This document shows positions 1 to 8,401 of a DNA stretch of 17,793 nucleotides, piece after piece. Source of the stretch: an uncultured Christensenellaceae bacterium (GTDB lineage: Bacteria; Bacillota; Clostridia; Christensenellales; CAG-138); the NCBI GenBank assembly GCA_902475645.1, contig CABSAH010000016.1, forward strand, positions 1 through 17,793. Reading direction: 5' to 3'. Both the position numbers and the translations under genes were made by a program. The notes under the pieces are model-generated. The model made no database searches and was not told the origin of the DNA. It saw only the letters and a program-made list of their open reading frames with translations. The first letter of the stretch is position 1; every line of letters begins with the position of its first letter.

Positions 1-42
1 TCAACGTGGGGCTCAGGCTCTATAATTCATATATGACGATAC

Positions 43-88
43 GTTCTTTTTTTTGCGTGTGCAACCGCCGCACAAGAAAAAAACACGC
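43..88. other. Imperfect hairpin with T and A tracts upstream of the solute-binding gene
   Basis: A T8 tract and GTGTGC on the left face GCACA and an A7 tract on the right, separated by about seven bases. The outer GCGTGT (55-60) can alternatively pair with ACACGC (83-88). Low-complexity tracts argue that this stretch is leader or intergenic rather than coding, which is one reason to prefer the start at 102. A role as terminator or leader structure is inference. Confidence 0.3.
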
Positions 89-101
89 CCGCCCCGTTCT
101 A

Positions 102-914
102 ATGCTAAAGGGCGACCATGGTAAAAAGCTGCGCCGCGCGCTGATAATAGCCGGAGCGGTGCTCCTTTTTATACTGCTTTTGCTTCTACTTAGGCCCGAG
201 CCCGTGCTTATGAAAAGCGCGGAGATTGCAAACGTATGGAACAACGGCGTGCTGCGCGTTGGCCTGCGCAGCGATGTGCCCGGGCTTTGCGAAAACAAAA
301 CGGGGCTTGAATGGGAAATTGCCGAGGCGCTTGCGGAGCGCATAATGTCCAATTCCGATAATTACACGGGGGATGCCCCCGCGCTTGAGGCGGTTGAGGT
401 GACGAGCATGAGCGTGGGCGCAAAGCTGAGGGACGGCAGCATAGACGCCGCAATTTGCCTTATGCCAAAGGGCGCTAACTCCGCATACGCCTATTCCCGC
501 GCATATTATGACGACCCGTGCTACATACTTGTAAAGCCCGGCAACGAAAATGCGGACATAACTAAGCTGAAGGTGGGCTGCATACAGTCCGCAAGCAGCT
601 CAAGCCTGTATGTGCCGTCCGGCGCAACAAGGAACCTGCTGTTTTCCTATTACGGCGACAATAAGGACGCGGGCTTCAATACGGCAAACATAACCGGCTA
701 CGCGGCATATACCGATTTGTTTGACGCGCTGGACAAGGGTCATGTGGACGCAATAGCCATAAACGAACTTATGCTGAACAAATACGGCGGCGGCCGCGCA
801 TACGCAAAGCACGCCTTGGACATAGGCTCGCTGCATTATGCCGTTGCTACGCTGAATGCGAACAGCGCCATTGCAACCGTTGCGGATATGCTGCTTTCAG
901 AAATGGGATACTGA
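102..914 (+). CDS. Membrane-anchored type 2 solute-binding-like protein
   Basis: The product (270 residues from this start) has a basic N-terminus (KKLRR), one hydrophobic helix at about residues 12-30 and no lipobox Cys, so it should sit in the membrane with an extracellular domain. That domain begins with a pattern typical of the family-3 solute-binding fold (LRVGLRSDVPG, then GLEWEIAEALAERI) and contains a second-lobe-like stretch (KLKVGCIQ, then ALDKGHVDAIAINE). Such proteins bind amino acids or other small ligands for ABC importers or act as sensors. No permease or ATPase is visible; it may lie left of the window. The start is uncertain. ATG 102 gives a normal signal-anchor but has no Shine-Dalgarno. 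ATG 33 lies 6 bases after a TATAAT at 21-26 and would be leaderless, adding 23 residues. GTG 6 lies upstream of that box. The ligand is unknown. Confidence 0.75.
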   Translation: MLKGDHGKKLRRALIIAGAVLLFILLLLLLRPEPVLMKSAEIANVWNNGVLRVGLRSDVPGLCENKTGLEWEIAEALAERIMSNSDNYTGDAPALEAVEVTSMSVGAKLRDGSIDAAICLMPKGANSAYAYSRAYYDDPCYILVKPGNENADITKLKVGCIQSASSSSLYVPSGATRNLLFSYYGDNKDAGFNTANITGYAAYTDLFDALDKGHVDAIAINELMLNKYGGGRAYAKHALDIGSLHYAVATLNANSAIATVADMLLSEMGY

Positions 915-922
915 GTTAAAGT

Positions 923-954
923 AAAAACCCGCCTAAGCTCAAGGGCGGGTTTTT
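923..954. terminator. Bidirectional intrinsic terminator
   Basis: CCCGCC (928-933) pairs with GGCGGG (944-949), with A5 before (923-927) and T5 after (950-954), so each strand shows a GC stem followed by a U tract. It lies between the convergent solute-binding gene (stop at 912-914) and the dockerin gene (stop at 974-976) and can end both transcripts. Confidence 0.9.
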
Positions 955-973
955 GTGTGCTAATAATTCGGTC

Positions 974-1282
974 TTATTCAACGTCCCTGCTGTATATGGC
1001 ATCCGCAGCGTCGCGCGGGAACACGGCGCTGCCGTCCATTATGGCGCGGCATATATGGCAAACATCGGCCACACTCAGCCGCCCGTCCGCATCAACGTCC
1101 ATAACGAGCATATCCGCAGCGCCCGCGTCGTTTGCGGCAATGAACCTGCATAGTATCACCGCATCCGCAACGCCTACGGTTCCGTTCCCGTCGGCATCGC
1201 CCGTAAGCGCAAGCGCCGCCGCACACGCGGCAATTACAGCAAGCGCAAGCAGCGCCGCTATGAGTTTTTTAACCCTTATCAT
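974..1282 (-). CDS. Stand-alone dockerin with signal peptide (possible lipoprotein)
   Basis: The 102-residue product is almost only a dockerin. A secretion signal spans residues 1-25 and two calcium-loop/helix repeats lie at 28-50 and 61-82. Loop residues are D-x-D-x-N-G then D at position 12 in repeat 1, and D-x-D-x-D-G then D in repeat 2. Both repeats have Cys at position 17 and Arg at 18. IAAC at 17-20 fits a lipobox; ALA|LT at 23-27 would fit signal peptidase I instead. The start at 1282 is chosen over a codon nine residues upstream because GGAAGG lies at the right distance and the ATG overlaps the stop of the preceding gene as ATGA, implying translational coupling. It is the last gene of the operon. 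If lipidated, it would tether a cohesin partner to the membrane; that role is inference. Confidence 0.85.
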   Translation of the reverse strand: MIRVKKLIAALLALAVIAACAAALALTGDADGNGTVGVADAVILCRFIAANDAGAADMLVMDVDADGRLSVADVCHICRAIMDGSAVFPRDAADAIYSRDVE

Positions 1283-3063
1283 GCATTTCCTTCCGATATC
1301 ATTTGGCATAGCAGCACGGCGTCCGTCATGTTTACCGTACGGTCATTATCTATGTCCGCAGCGGCAAACGCGATACCGCTCAGCGCGGCATTATCCATTA
1401 TATGCCCGCATATCATTTTAACGTCATCAATGTCTATTCTGCCGTCCGCGTTCACATCGCCCTTGATATAAACTTCTTTGGGATTAACGGTATAAAGCTG
1501 GCCGTTCATATCCACATATACCACCGTGCCGCGCCCGTAGAAGCTATTATTTAGATTCAGCCTGCCCGCGGCTATCTCCGTCACTATCGTGTTCCCTTCC
1601 ACATCTTTAAGCTTTCTTACGGTGCTTTTTTCGGTATTGTAGCACATTATGGCATCGGTAACAGACTGTGTGCTGAACTTACCGTAAACAAGGCTTCTGT
1701 CTACCACGGCAAAGGCTGTTGCGTTTTCGGCAATAACCTTGTCCGATTGGCGGGACGTACCGTAGGGCGTTGAGTAGATTTTGCCCTTCGTATGCCGAAC
1801 CTCCGTTCCGTTGACGGTCTGCTTCCAAAGCTTGCTGTCGTTGTAGTACCATTTGCCGTCAATATATGCCATGCCGCAATATATATCTTGCCAGAAGCCG
1901 GAATTGGGATGCTCCTTTTTTGCATCAATCGGCAATGTGCCGAATGCAAGGTTTACGCTGCTATCATCCGTCTTATTCTCTATGTCAAAGTGATTTTCCT
2001 TTATCTGAGCCCTTGTGTTCATGAAATAATCATGTTGACAATACCCCATGTAGTCGCCGTCATTTGTATAATCGCCCGCTTCCAGCTTCGGATCATCCCA
2101 TGTAACGTCGGAATAATACCATCCCTTTTCGGTATTGATTATTAGCCAGCCATGATTGATATTCTCTGAGGATACAAAGTAGCTGTCTACGTCATATTCA
2201 GAGAGCAGGCTCATATATGCCAGCGCGTAGCCATGGCATACGGCAAGGCCGTTCACCAACGCACCGTAGGCATTAAACATATTCGGATTTTCGCTTTTTT
2301 TTGCCACGGCGGCATGGTCATAGCGCGTATGCAGGGCAATATAATCATGTATCGCCAATGCAATTTCGGTTTTGCTCATGCCGGAAGTGCCTTTTGGGAA
2401 AAGCGTTACCTTCGCGGCCTCCTTTTCTTCATTGTAGTCCTTGCGCATTTGGGCTGCATTTGGCCAAATATTAAAGCTAACCTGCACGTACATATTTGAT
2501 CCTTGTGCGACACTATACAATATTTGGTTGTCTTCGTAAATGAACGACTCCGGCACGCTGTTCAAAACAGCGGAAATTCTATCCGTAATGGCTTTTTTAT
2601 TCGCCTCGGTATGTTCTATTTTCAAATCAGACAATTCAACGCTCGGCTCGCAACCAAGTATAGCATTCTTGACGCGAAGCGCAATTTGCGTAAGCTTTAG
2701 CGGCGTAAGCTTGCCGTCGTCAGCTTCGCTGATGAGTGCGGGCGCCCTTGCGGGCATCATCCTATCAAAGTCTATGCCAAGCTGTTCGCCGTAAAAATCG
2801 CCGAATTGGAACACGCCGTCCAGCTCCGCGGGAACCTCAATTATCTCATCCTGCTCAGGCGCAGCATCGGCGTCCGCGTCCGCAAACGGCGGCTCATCGC
2901 CCTGCGCTTCGGGCGTGGGTTCGACCTCCGTATCAGGCTCGGCTGTATCGACCGCCTCCGGCTCGGCGGCAGGTATGTCCGCCTCGTTTTCGCCTTCGGC
3001 AAATGCGCATACGCTCATAAGCATAAGCGCCGCCAATACCATGCAGAGCAGTCTTTTTTTCAT
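1279..3063 (-). CDS. Secreted transglutaminase-like protein with C-terminal dockerin
   Basis: The 594-residue product has a signal peptide (1-22), an acidic Ala/Pro/Glu/Asp linker (about 23-80), and a transglutaminase-like core (about 230-325). The full triad is visible: Cys276 in GLAVCHGYA, His304 in INHGWL, Asp319 in SDVTWDD. After about 200 residues with Trp/Tyr-rich strands (GMAYIDGKWYYND), it ends in a dockerin at about 534-590, with calcium loops starting at Asp536 and Asp570 and Cys at position 17 of both. Bacterial members of this fold usually act as cysteine peptidases or amidases, sometimes as cross-linkers; substrate and reaction cannot be told here. The dockerin should dock the enzyme on a cohesin such as those encoded just upstream. 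AGGAGGGG lies 9 bases before the ATG. The gene follows the 1753-residue stalk by 76 bases. Its middle is more AT-rich (around 40% GC by hand count) than the neighbouring repeat-protein gene. Confidence 0.92.
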   Translation of the reverse strand: MKKRLLCMVLAALMLMSVCAFAEGENEADIPAAEPEAVDTAEPDTEVEPTPEAQGDEPPFADADADAAPEQDEIIEVPAELDGVFQFGDFYGEQLGIDFDRMMPARAPALISEADDGKLTPLKLTQIALRVKNAILGCEPSVELSDLKIEHTEANKKAITDRISAVLNSVPESFIYEDNQILYSVAQGSNMYVQVSFNIWPNAAQMRKDYNEEKEAAKVTLFPKGTSGMSKTEIALAIHDYIALHTRYDHAAVAKKSENPNMFNAYGALVNGLAVCHGYALAYMSLLSEYDVDSYFVSSENINHGWLIINTEKGWYYSDVTWDDPKLEAGDYTNDGDYMGYCQHDYFMNTRAQIKENHFDIENKTDDSSVNLAFGTLPIDAKKEHPNSGFWQDIYCGMAYIDGKWYYNDSKLWKQTVNGTEVRHTKGKIYSTPYGTSRQSDKVIAENATAFAVVDRSLVYGKFSTQSVTDAIMCYNTEKSTVRKLKDVEGNTIVTEIAAGRLNLNNSFYGRGTVVYVDMNGQLYTVNPKEVYIKGDVNADGRIDIDDVKMICGHIMDNAALSGIAFAAADIDNDRTVNMTDAVLLCQMISEGNA

Positions 3064-3094
3064 AATATGTTTCCCCTCCTGCCGTCAATATCAT

Positions 3095-3124
3095 TCGGGG
3101 CCAAGGCTTTTCCCCCGGCCCCGA
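3095..3124 (-). other. Intercistronic hairpin between stalk and transglutaminase genes
   Basis: TCGGGGCC (3095-3102) pairs perfectly with GGCCCCGA (3117-3124) across a 14-base loop. On the transcribed strand no U tract follows, so this is more likely an RNA-processing or 3'-end-protecting hairpin, or a partial attenuator, than a full terminator. It lies between the stop of the 1753-residue gene and the ribosome binding site of the 594-residue gene. Confidence 0.6.
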
Positions 3125-3139
3125 TTCGGTTATGTTCGG

Positions 3140-6100
3140 TTAGTTTCTGCTGCCGCGCCTGCGCATTGTTACATACGCCGCGCCAAGCAGCGCCAGCAGG
3201 CCAAGCACGATAAGCATGCCACCGCCTATTACCGCGCCGTCGTTGCGCTGCGCGCCCTCCAGCACGTCTACGCCATCCGCCGTTTCAATTACGGGGCGGG
3301 CGTTAGCGGTGTTCTCCATGCCCTTTATGAAGCCCGCGCTTGCGGGGGTCATGGTATAGGGATGCTCAACCACGGTTGCGTCGCCCGTGGTGGGCATAAG
3401 CACGCCCACGGTAATGCCCGTTGTGCCGCTGCCGTTTATCTTGCCGCCCCTAAGCATTTCGTTAAGGTAGCTTATGGGATAGAATATGCGGTACATGCCC
3501 AGCTTTTCAAGCGCGCCGGGGTTCACAACAACCTGCATACCGAATGCGGAGTTGATTATAAGCGTATTGCCGCTTATATCCACCGCGCGGAGCACGCCCT
3601 GCGGCACCCTGTCGTAATAGCCGGCATTGGCGGTTATAACGCTGCCCTGTCCGCTGCGAAGGAGCGTCCAGTAAACCTCGTTCCAGAAGTTATCCTCAGG
3701 ATCCCTTTCAGGCTCGGTGGGCAGTACGGGTGAAGGCGCGGGAGTGTACCAGCCTATGGCAAATGTCACATCGCTCTTTTCTATTTCAAACTGCAAGCCG
3801 CCCGCGGTCTTTTGCGGCACTATGGTTTTCATCTTGCCCTCGCCGTCGGGTATCAGCACCACAAATTCGTCATTCTTATCGGAATCGGCGGGGTAGGGCA
3901 CGGTCACCTGCATCTTGCCGTTTGCAAACGTTACAGGCTTGCTCATGTTATCCTCAAAGCTGATGTTTTCATACACAACATCGCCGTCGCCGACATTATT
4001 GAACGCGGGGTTCTTCTTCACTTCCCCTTCAAGTTTATCCGGGGCGGCATAGGTAAGCTTGCCCTGCACATTTTCCGGCTTCACATCGTTCTCTGCTTTG
4101 TCCTTATATTCCATTTTCTTGCCCGCATCGGGTATGGGCGTTACAGCAAAGCCCTCGGCGCTTGGCGTACCATCCGGCTTAACGGTGTCCGCTGTTACGG
4201 AAACGGTTATAGCAACGCTTTGCTTATCGGTTGTATCGTCAAAATACTTTTCGGTATAGGTAAGCGTTATAGCAGCGGTGCCAAGGGTGTTCAGCAGGCG
4301 CGCTTCCTTCGCGCTGTCAACTACCGTGCCGTCGCTCATGGTAAGTACAACGTCCGCATGCTTCAGCGCCTTCTTCGCGCCGGACTTATACACGGCGTGT
4401 ATCTTGTCGTCAAAGCCGATGGAGCTTGCTTCCTTCAGCTTGTAATTGTATGCTGTCGGGTCGGCTTCAAGCTTAACGCCTTCAAGCACGTCCACAACGG
4501 TGAAGCTGTGGGTATAGGTTATGCCGCCGTTCGCCTTATCGGTGAATGTTACGGTCTTGACGCCGAGAGCGGTTTCACCGATTGCGGCGGGGTCGTAAGT
4601 GGTGGTCACTTCAACCTTGGCTTTATCGTTAACGTCAAGCTGCTGCTCCGGTGCGCCGCTGCCAAACTTGGTAACAAGCTTTACGCCGCTTAGGTTAAGC
4701 GCTTCGCCCAGCTTCACCTGCGTGGGCAGGGCGGGCGATATGCTGTTTTCATAGGTGTCCTCCGCCAATTTCACGGTAACGATGGCGGTGACGTGGTTAT
4801 AGTTCTTGTCAGGCGTGAAGGTGAGCGTCAACTCCGCCTTTTTGCCTATATCGGCGAACACAAGGCCGGACTTGATATTGAACACGAGGTTCGCGCCGTC
4901 TATCTTGGCATCGCCGTCAAGAATTTCGTTCGATCCGGTTACAACGCTCCACTTGCCGCTTACGTTGTCGGGAGTTAGCCGCAAATCGCTCAACGGGCGG
5001 CTCTGCGCACCCGCAAGCATGAACGCAACGGTGTATTCCTTATCGATCGCGCTCATGTCGGCCTCTTTTATCACCACGTCAACGGATTCGACCTTCAGGT
5101 TATAGTTCTTGCTGCCCTCGTCGGTCAGCTTGGCGGTTGCGCTGTAAATACCCGCGTCAACGGGAAGCGCATCCTTATCATTATAGGTAAGGGTATAGAG
5201 CGTCTTGCCTTCATCAGCCTCAACGCGGTTATCGGTAACGCCGCTCACCTCATGCGGATTGCCGTCATAGGTAACGGCGGCGGGCGCGGTGAGTGTGACG
5301 TTCAGATCGGCCTTTTTCACCTTGCCTGTAACCTTTCCTTCGGCGTTGGTAATATTGTAATTGCCCTGATCCGCACCGGAAATAGTGTAATTCACCTTGA
5401 CCTCCACGGCGTCACCCGCGTCGGCGGTAACGTATGTACCCGTTACATTGTCGAACTGCACGTCATCGCCCTCTATCAATTTAGGTGCGCTTAGGGTAAC
5501 AACTGCGTTATTTGTAAGGCCATCGTAGGTCTTTTCGGCAACGGTAGCCGTTACAGTCACGGGCTTTGCGGTAATGTCGGCCGTAAGCTTAACGGTGGGG
5601 TTGGTAAGGTTGTAGTTGTCCGCGTCCGTACCGTTGAGGGTTATGGGCTTGGTGTTGGTGACGGTCTTGTTCGTGCCGACTTTCTTATCAGCAAACGTGA
5701 ATTTGAGGCCGGACTTATCGAAGCCAACCGCAGTACCTTCTATAATGCCGACAAGCTTAGCGTTGGTGCTGTTAACCTCGGCATCGGCGTTGCCGTCATA
5801 CACCTTTGATTGTGCCTTGAAGCCCTCTACGGTAACTTCCTTCTTATTTATTGTAAGCTGCGCGGTTGTGTTGCCGATGTTATCATTATCCTCATATTTA
5901 ATGGCAACGTTATATACGCCTGCATCGCGCGGCGCGGCAATGGTAGCACCGCCCTTTGTATAGGTAACGGTCAGGTCGCTCGGTTTAACGTCCTTGCCGT
6001 TGACCTTTGCAAAACTCAGGTCAATGCCCTGAGTTTCGCCGTTGAAGATCACGGTGGTGGTTTCGTTTATGCCGGAAATTTTGGCAGGGTCCTTCTTCGT

Positions 6101-8401
6101 AACCTTTATGGTGAAATTAATGGTTATGTCGCCGACGTCCTTTGCCTTAACGGTAACGGTAGCCGTGTATGTGCCTTCCTTGTCGGTTTTGATGCCCTTC
6201 GGACTTACGCTTATATCCAGATCGCCGTTGCTTTCAAGCGTGCCGGGTACGGTTTTAATAAACTCAAATTTGTTGGCATTCTCGCCACCAATGGTAGCGG
6301 TTATGCCCGTAAGCTTACCCGTGCCTGTGTTCGTTATTGTGGCGGTCAGTTCCGGGGGCAAATCCGCATCCACGCGAACCATTTTTACAACATCACCGAT
6401 GGACTGCCATTCATAGGTGTGAGCGGTTGTCACCTTTATGCTGGCCGCAGGTGAGGGGTTATAGTTGTTATTGCCCTCCACGCGGGTGAACACATAATAA
6501 TCAGTCGCGGGGTTAAGGTCGGTGGTGGTAATGGTCGCCGCCCATTCGGTAGGTTCTACGTCCGTGGTGCTGATGGCATACTCCTGATTTTCAACAAAGC
6601 TCACATCAAAGCTATTGGACGTTATACCCGTTACAGTAGGCGCGGCGGGCGCTTCCTGATTGGCCTTGATTATTTCAAAGTCGCAGGTTGCAACGGTGGT
6701 CTTGCAATCAGAATCCGCGCTGGAGGTATAAGTCACCTGCATGGTGTACTTTCCGGCGTTGGTGGGAACTTCCTCAGAGCCATTGTACGTAACCTCAACA
6801 GTCATATATTCAACGCTTGTGGGATTAAATGTAGGCGCGTGCTGGCTTCCGTCATAGGTGAACTCAACTGTTGTGTCGAAGTTACATCCTACCGCAGGCT
6901 TCTCCTCAAATATGGCCTTGATTTCCACATCGTCCTCGCCCATGGTGAAGCTTATCTTAGTGGCCTTCGCTTCTTCTTCCGTCAGGGTGACTCCCGTAGC
7001 TTCCCACTTTACCTTATGGTCGTTGTCCTCGGGAGTTGCGGTAAGCTCTATCTTGTCCCCCTCGCGCGGATTCTCGGGCGCGCCCTTAACCTCGCCGTTG
7101 CCTTCTATGGTAACGGTCAGCTTGCGCGGAGCTGCGGGTGTGGTGACGGTGTTGCTCTGTACTTCTGCGCTCGCCTTGTGGGTTGCGGTTTCGGGATAGT
7201 AGGCATATACCGTATACTCCGTGTCGTAGTCCACGGTGAACTCCGTGGCCGTGCCGAATGTGCCATCATTAAGCCTATACTGCGCCTTGGGGTCTTGCTT
7301 GGTAACTATTATCTTGTTTTCCTTGGCCTCAATAATGGGCTTGGCGGGGGCTTCCTGCGGGGCTTTTTGGACCTTCTCGGTCTTTGCGCTCACGTTGCCC
7401 GCGAAGTTATCCGAGCTGACCCGAACAGTGAGTACCTTGTCTATGTCGTCCTTGGTAATAGTATATGTGTTCTCGGCACTTATTACTTTGTCGTCACGAT
7501 ACCAAGTATATTTAGGATTATCAGCTTCACCGCTGTAATTTGCGGTAAGCGTTTTGCCGTAAACGGCGTCGCCGCTAATGGTGACCTCGCCGGTCAGGGC
7601 AGCTTTTTTAACGGTTATATCCTTGGTCGCGGTCTTGCCCTCAAACGTTGCGGTTATGGTTGCAGTGCCTTCGCCGACTGCGGTAACAATGCCGTTTTCA
7701 ACGGTAGCAACTTTTTCTTTGTTTGTACTCCAAGCAACGTTGCTCATGTCGGCTTTGGGCTGTGTCGCGTTGGCAGGCTGCGCCTCAACGGTAAGCTTAG
7801 TGGTGTTGCCGATTCCGGTTATGCTGTCCGCGCCGTTGATGGTTATTCCGGTTACGGGAATGGAGATAACAATAGAGGGCACAGTCACGCTCGTGCTGTC
7901 CAAATAGTAGATGGTCTTATTCTTCGCATATAAAGTGGAATCATTTTCAACAGCATCAAGTTTAAAGTTTATGCTTGCAGCACCAGCTTTAGCAGTGTCC
8001 CTAACCTTCAGTTTAAACTTATAATAGATACCAGTATCATTAAATTCGTTATAGGATGTACTCTGGAATAACACTTTGCCATTTTCGACTTTTTCGGTGT
8101 TAACCATTAAGTTTTCGCCCGGTTCATCAGCACCTGCATATTCTTTATTCTTTAGGAATTTGATAAACTCATATTGTTCCGCATCAAAGAGTATAACAGC
8201 CGTTATGTTATTAACTCCAGGATTAGCCAACACATTAACATTGACATTGATCTCGTCTCCAACAGCAAGCGTACCGCTTTTGTCAGTTGTGATAGCAAGC
8301 TTTACTTCTGTGCCTGTCTCCGCGATAGCAGTAATAGGATAACCACTTATGCTCATTACCATTACTATCGCCATGACCAATGCAATTAGTCTTTTTTTCA
8401 T
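3140..8401 (-). CDS. Giant cohesin-bearing surface stalk protein (cohesin, Big2, MBG/YDG modules, TM anchor)
   Basis: The 1753-residue product has a signal peptide (1-27, AIA|ET), an N-terminal cohesin-like beta sandwich (about 31-176), a Big2 Ig-like domain (about 181-265, with VAWSTNKEKVATV) and an Ig-like module (270-345). A chitobiase- or FN3-like module (346-423), an InlB-B-repeat-like module (427-500), several MBG/YDG modules (YDG at 516, 868, 959 and 1045; FNG at 786) and Big3-like modules (about 1215-1405) follow. A C-terminal domain (about 1565-1690) precedes one helix (about 1722-1745) and the tail RRRGSRN. No LPXTG sorting signal is present, so anchoring is by membrane insertion. 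It reads as a long stalk presenting one cohesin far from the membrane. AAGGGAGAG precedes the ATG, and it starts 24 bases after the adaptor gene. The first 180 codons are markedly AT-rich compared with what follows. Confidence 0.9.
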   Translation of the reverse strand: MKKRLIALVMAIVMVMSISGYPITAIAETGTEVKLAITTDKSGTLAVGDEINVNVNVLANPGVNNITAVILFDAEQYEFIKFLKNKEYAGADEPGENLMVNTEKVENGKVLFQSTSYNEFNDTGIYYKFKLKVRDTAKAGAASINFKLDAVENDSTLYAKNKTIYYLDSTSVTVPSIVISIPVTGITINGADSITGIGNTTKLTVEAQPANATQPKADMSNVAWSTNKEKVATVENGIVTAVGEGTATITATFEGKTATKDITVKKAALTGEVTISGDAVYGKTLTANYSGEADNPKYTWYRDDKVISAENTYTITKDDIDKVLTVRVSSDNFAGNVSAKTEKVQKAPQEAPAKPIIEAKENKIIVTKQDPKAQYRLNDGTFGTATEFTVDYDTEYTVYAYYPETATHKASAEVQSNTVTTPAAPRKLTVTIEGNGEVKGAPENPREGDKIELTATPEDNDHKVKWEATGVTLTEEEAKATKISFTMGEDDVEIKAIFEEKPAVGCNFDTTVEFTYDGSQHAPTFNPTSVEYMTVEVTYNGSEEVPTNAGKYTMQVTYTSSADSDCKTTVATCDFEIIKANQEAPAAPTVTGITSNSFDVSFVENQEYAISTTDVEPTEWAATITTTDLNPATDYYVFTRVEGNNNYNPSPAASIKVTTAHTYEWQSIGDVVKMVRVDADLPPELTATITNTGTGKLTGITATIGGENANKFEFIKTVPGTLESNGDLDISVSPKGIKTDKEGTYTATVTVKAKDVGDITINFTIKVTKKDPAKISGINETTTVIFNGETQGIDLSFAKVNGKDVKPSDLTVTYTKGGATIAAPRDAGVYNVAIKYEDNDNIGNTTAQLTINKKEVTVEGFKAQSKVYDGNADAEVNSTNAKLVGIIEGTAVGFDKSGLKFTFADKKVGTNKTVTNTKPITLNGTDADNYNLTNPTVKLTADITAKPVTVTATVAEKTYDGLTNNAVVTLSAPKLIEGDDVQFDNVTGTYVTADAGDAVEVKVNYTISGADQGNYNITNAEGKVTGKVKKADLNVTLTAPAAVTYDGNPHEVSGVTDNRVEADEGKTLYTLTYNDKDALPVDAGIYSATAKLTDEGSKNYNLKVESVDVVIKEADMSAIDKEYTVAFMLAGAQSRPLSDLRLTPDNVSGKWSVVTGSNEILDGDAKIDGANLVFNIKSGLVFADIGKKAELTLTFTPDKNYNHVTAIVTVKLAEDTYENSISPALPTQVKLGEALNLSGVKLVTKFGSGAPEQQLDVNDKAKVEVTTTYDPAAIGETALGVKTVTFTDKANGGITYTHSFTVVDVLEGVKLEADPTAYNYKLKEASSIGFDDKIHAVYKSGAKKALKHADVVLTMSDGTVVDSAKEARLLNTLGTAAITLTYTEKYFDDTTDKQSVAITVSVTADTVKPDGTPSAEGFAVTPIPDAGKKMEYKDKAENDVKPENVQGKLTYAAPDKLEGEVKKNPAFNNVGDGDVVYENISFEDNMSKPVTFANGKMQVTVPYPADSDKNDEFVVLIPDGEGKMKTIVPQKTAGGLQFEIEKSDVTFAIGWYTPAPSPVLPTEPERDPEDNFWNEVYWTLLRSGQGSVITANAGYYDRVPQGVLRAVDISGNTLIINSAFGMQVVVNPGALEKLGMYRIFYPISYLNEMLRGGKINGSGTTGITVGVLMPTTGDATVVEHPYTMTPASAGFIKGMENTANARPVIETADGVDVLEGAQRNDGAVIGGGMLIVLGLLALLGAAYVTMRRRGSRN

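Noticed and set aside
3380..3400. MPTTG near residue 1669 of the stalk protein as an LPXTG-type sorting signal
   Set aside because: It lacks the Leu-Pro pair and lies about 50 residues before the C-terminal helix, whereas sortase signals sit directly before it.
6839..7933. Long plus-strand frame (364 codons) opposite the stalk gene
   Set aside because: It is a shadow of the GC-biased codon use of the stalk gene; the Ig-module protein on the other strand is clearly real.
4000..8000. Repeated GGT/AAC-rich text in the stalk gene as a DNA repeat array
   Set aside because: It reflects repeated Thr/Val/Asn codons in many diverged Ig-like modules rather than tandem DNA copies.
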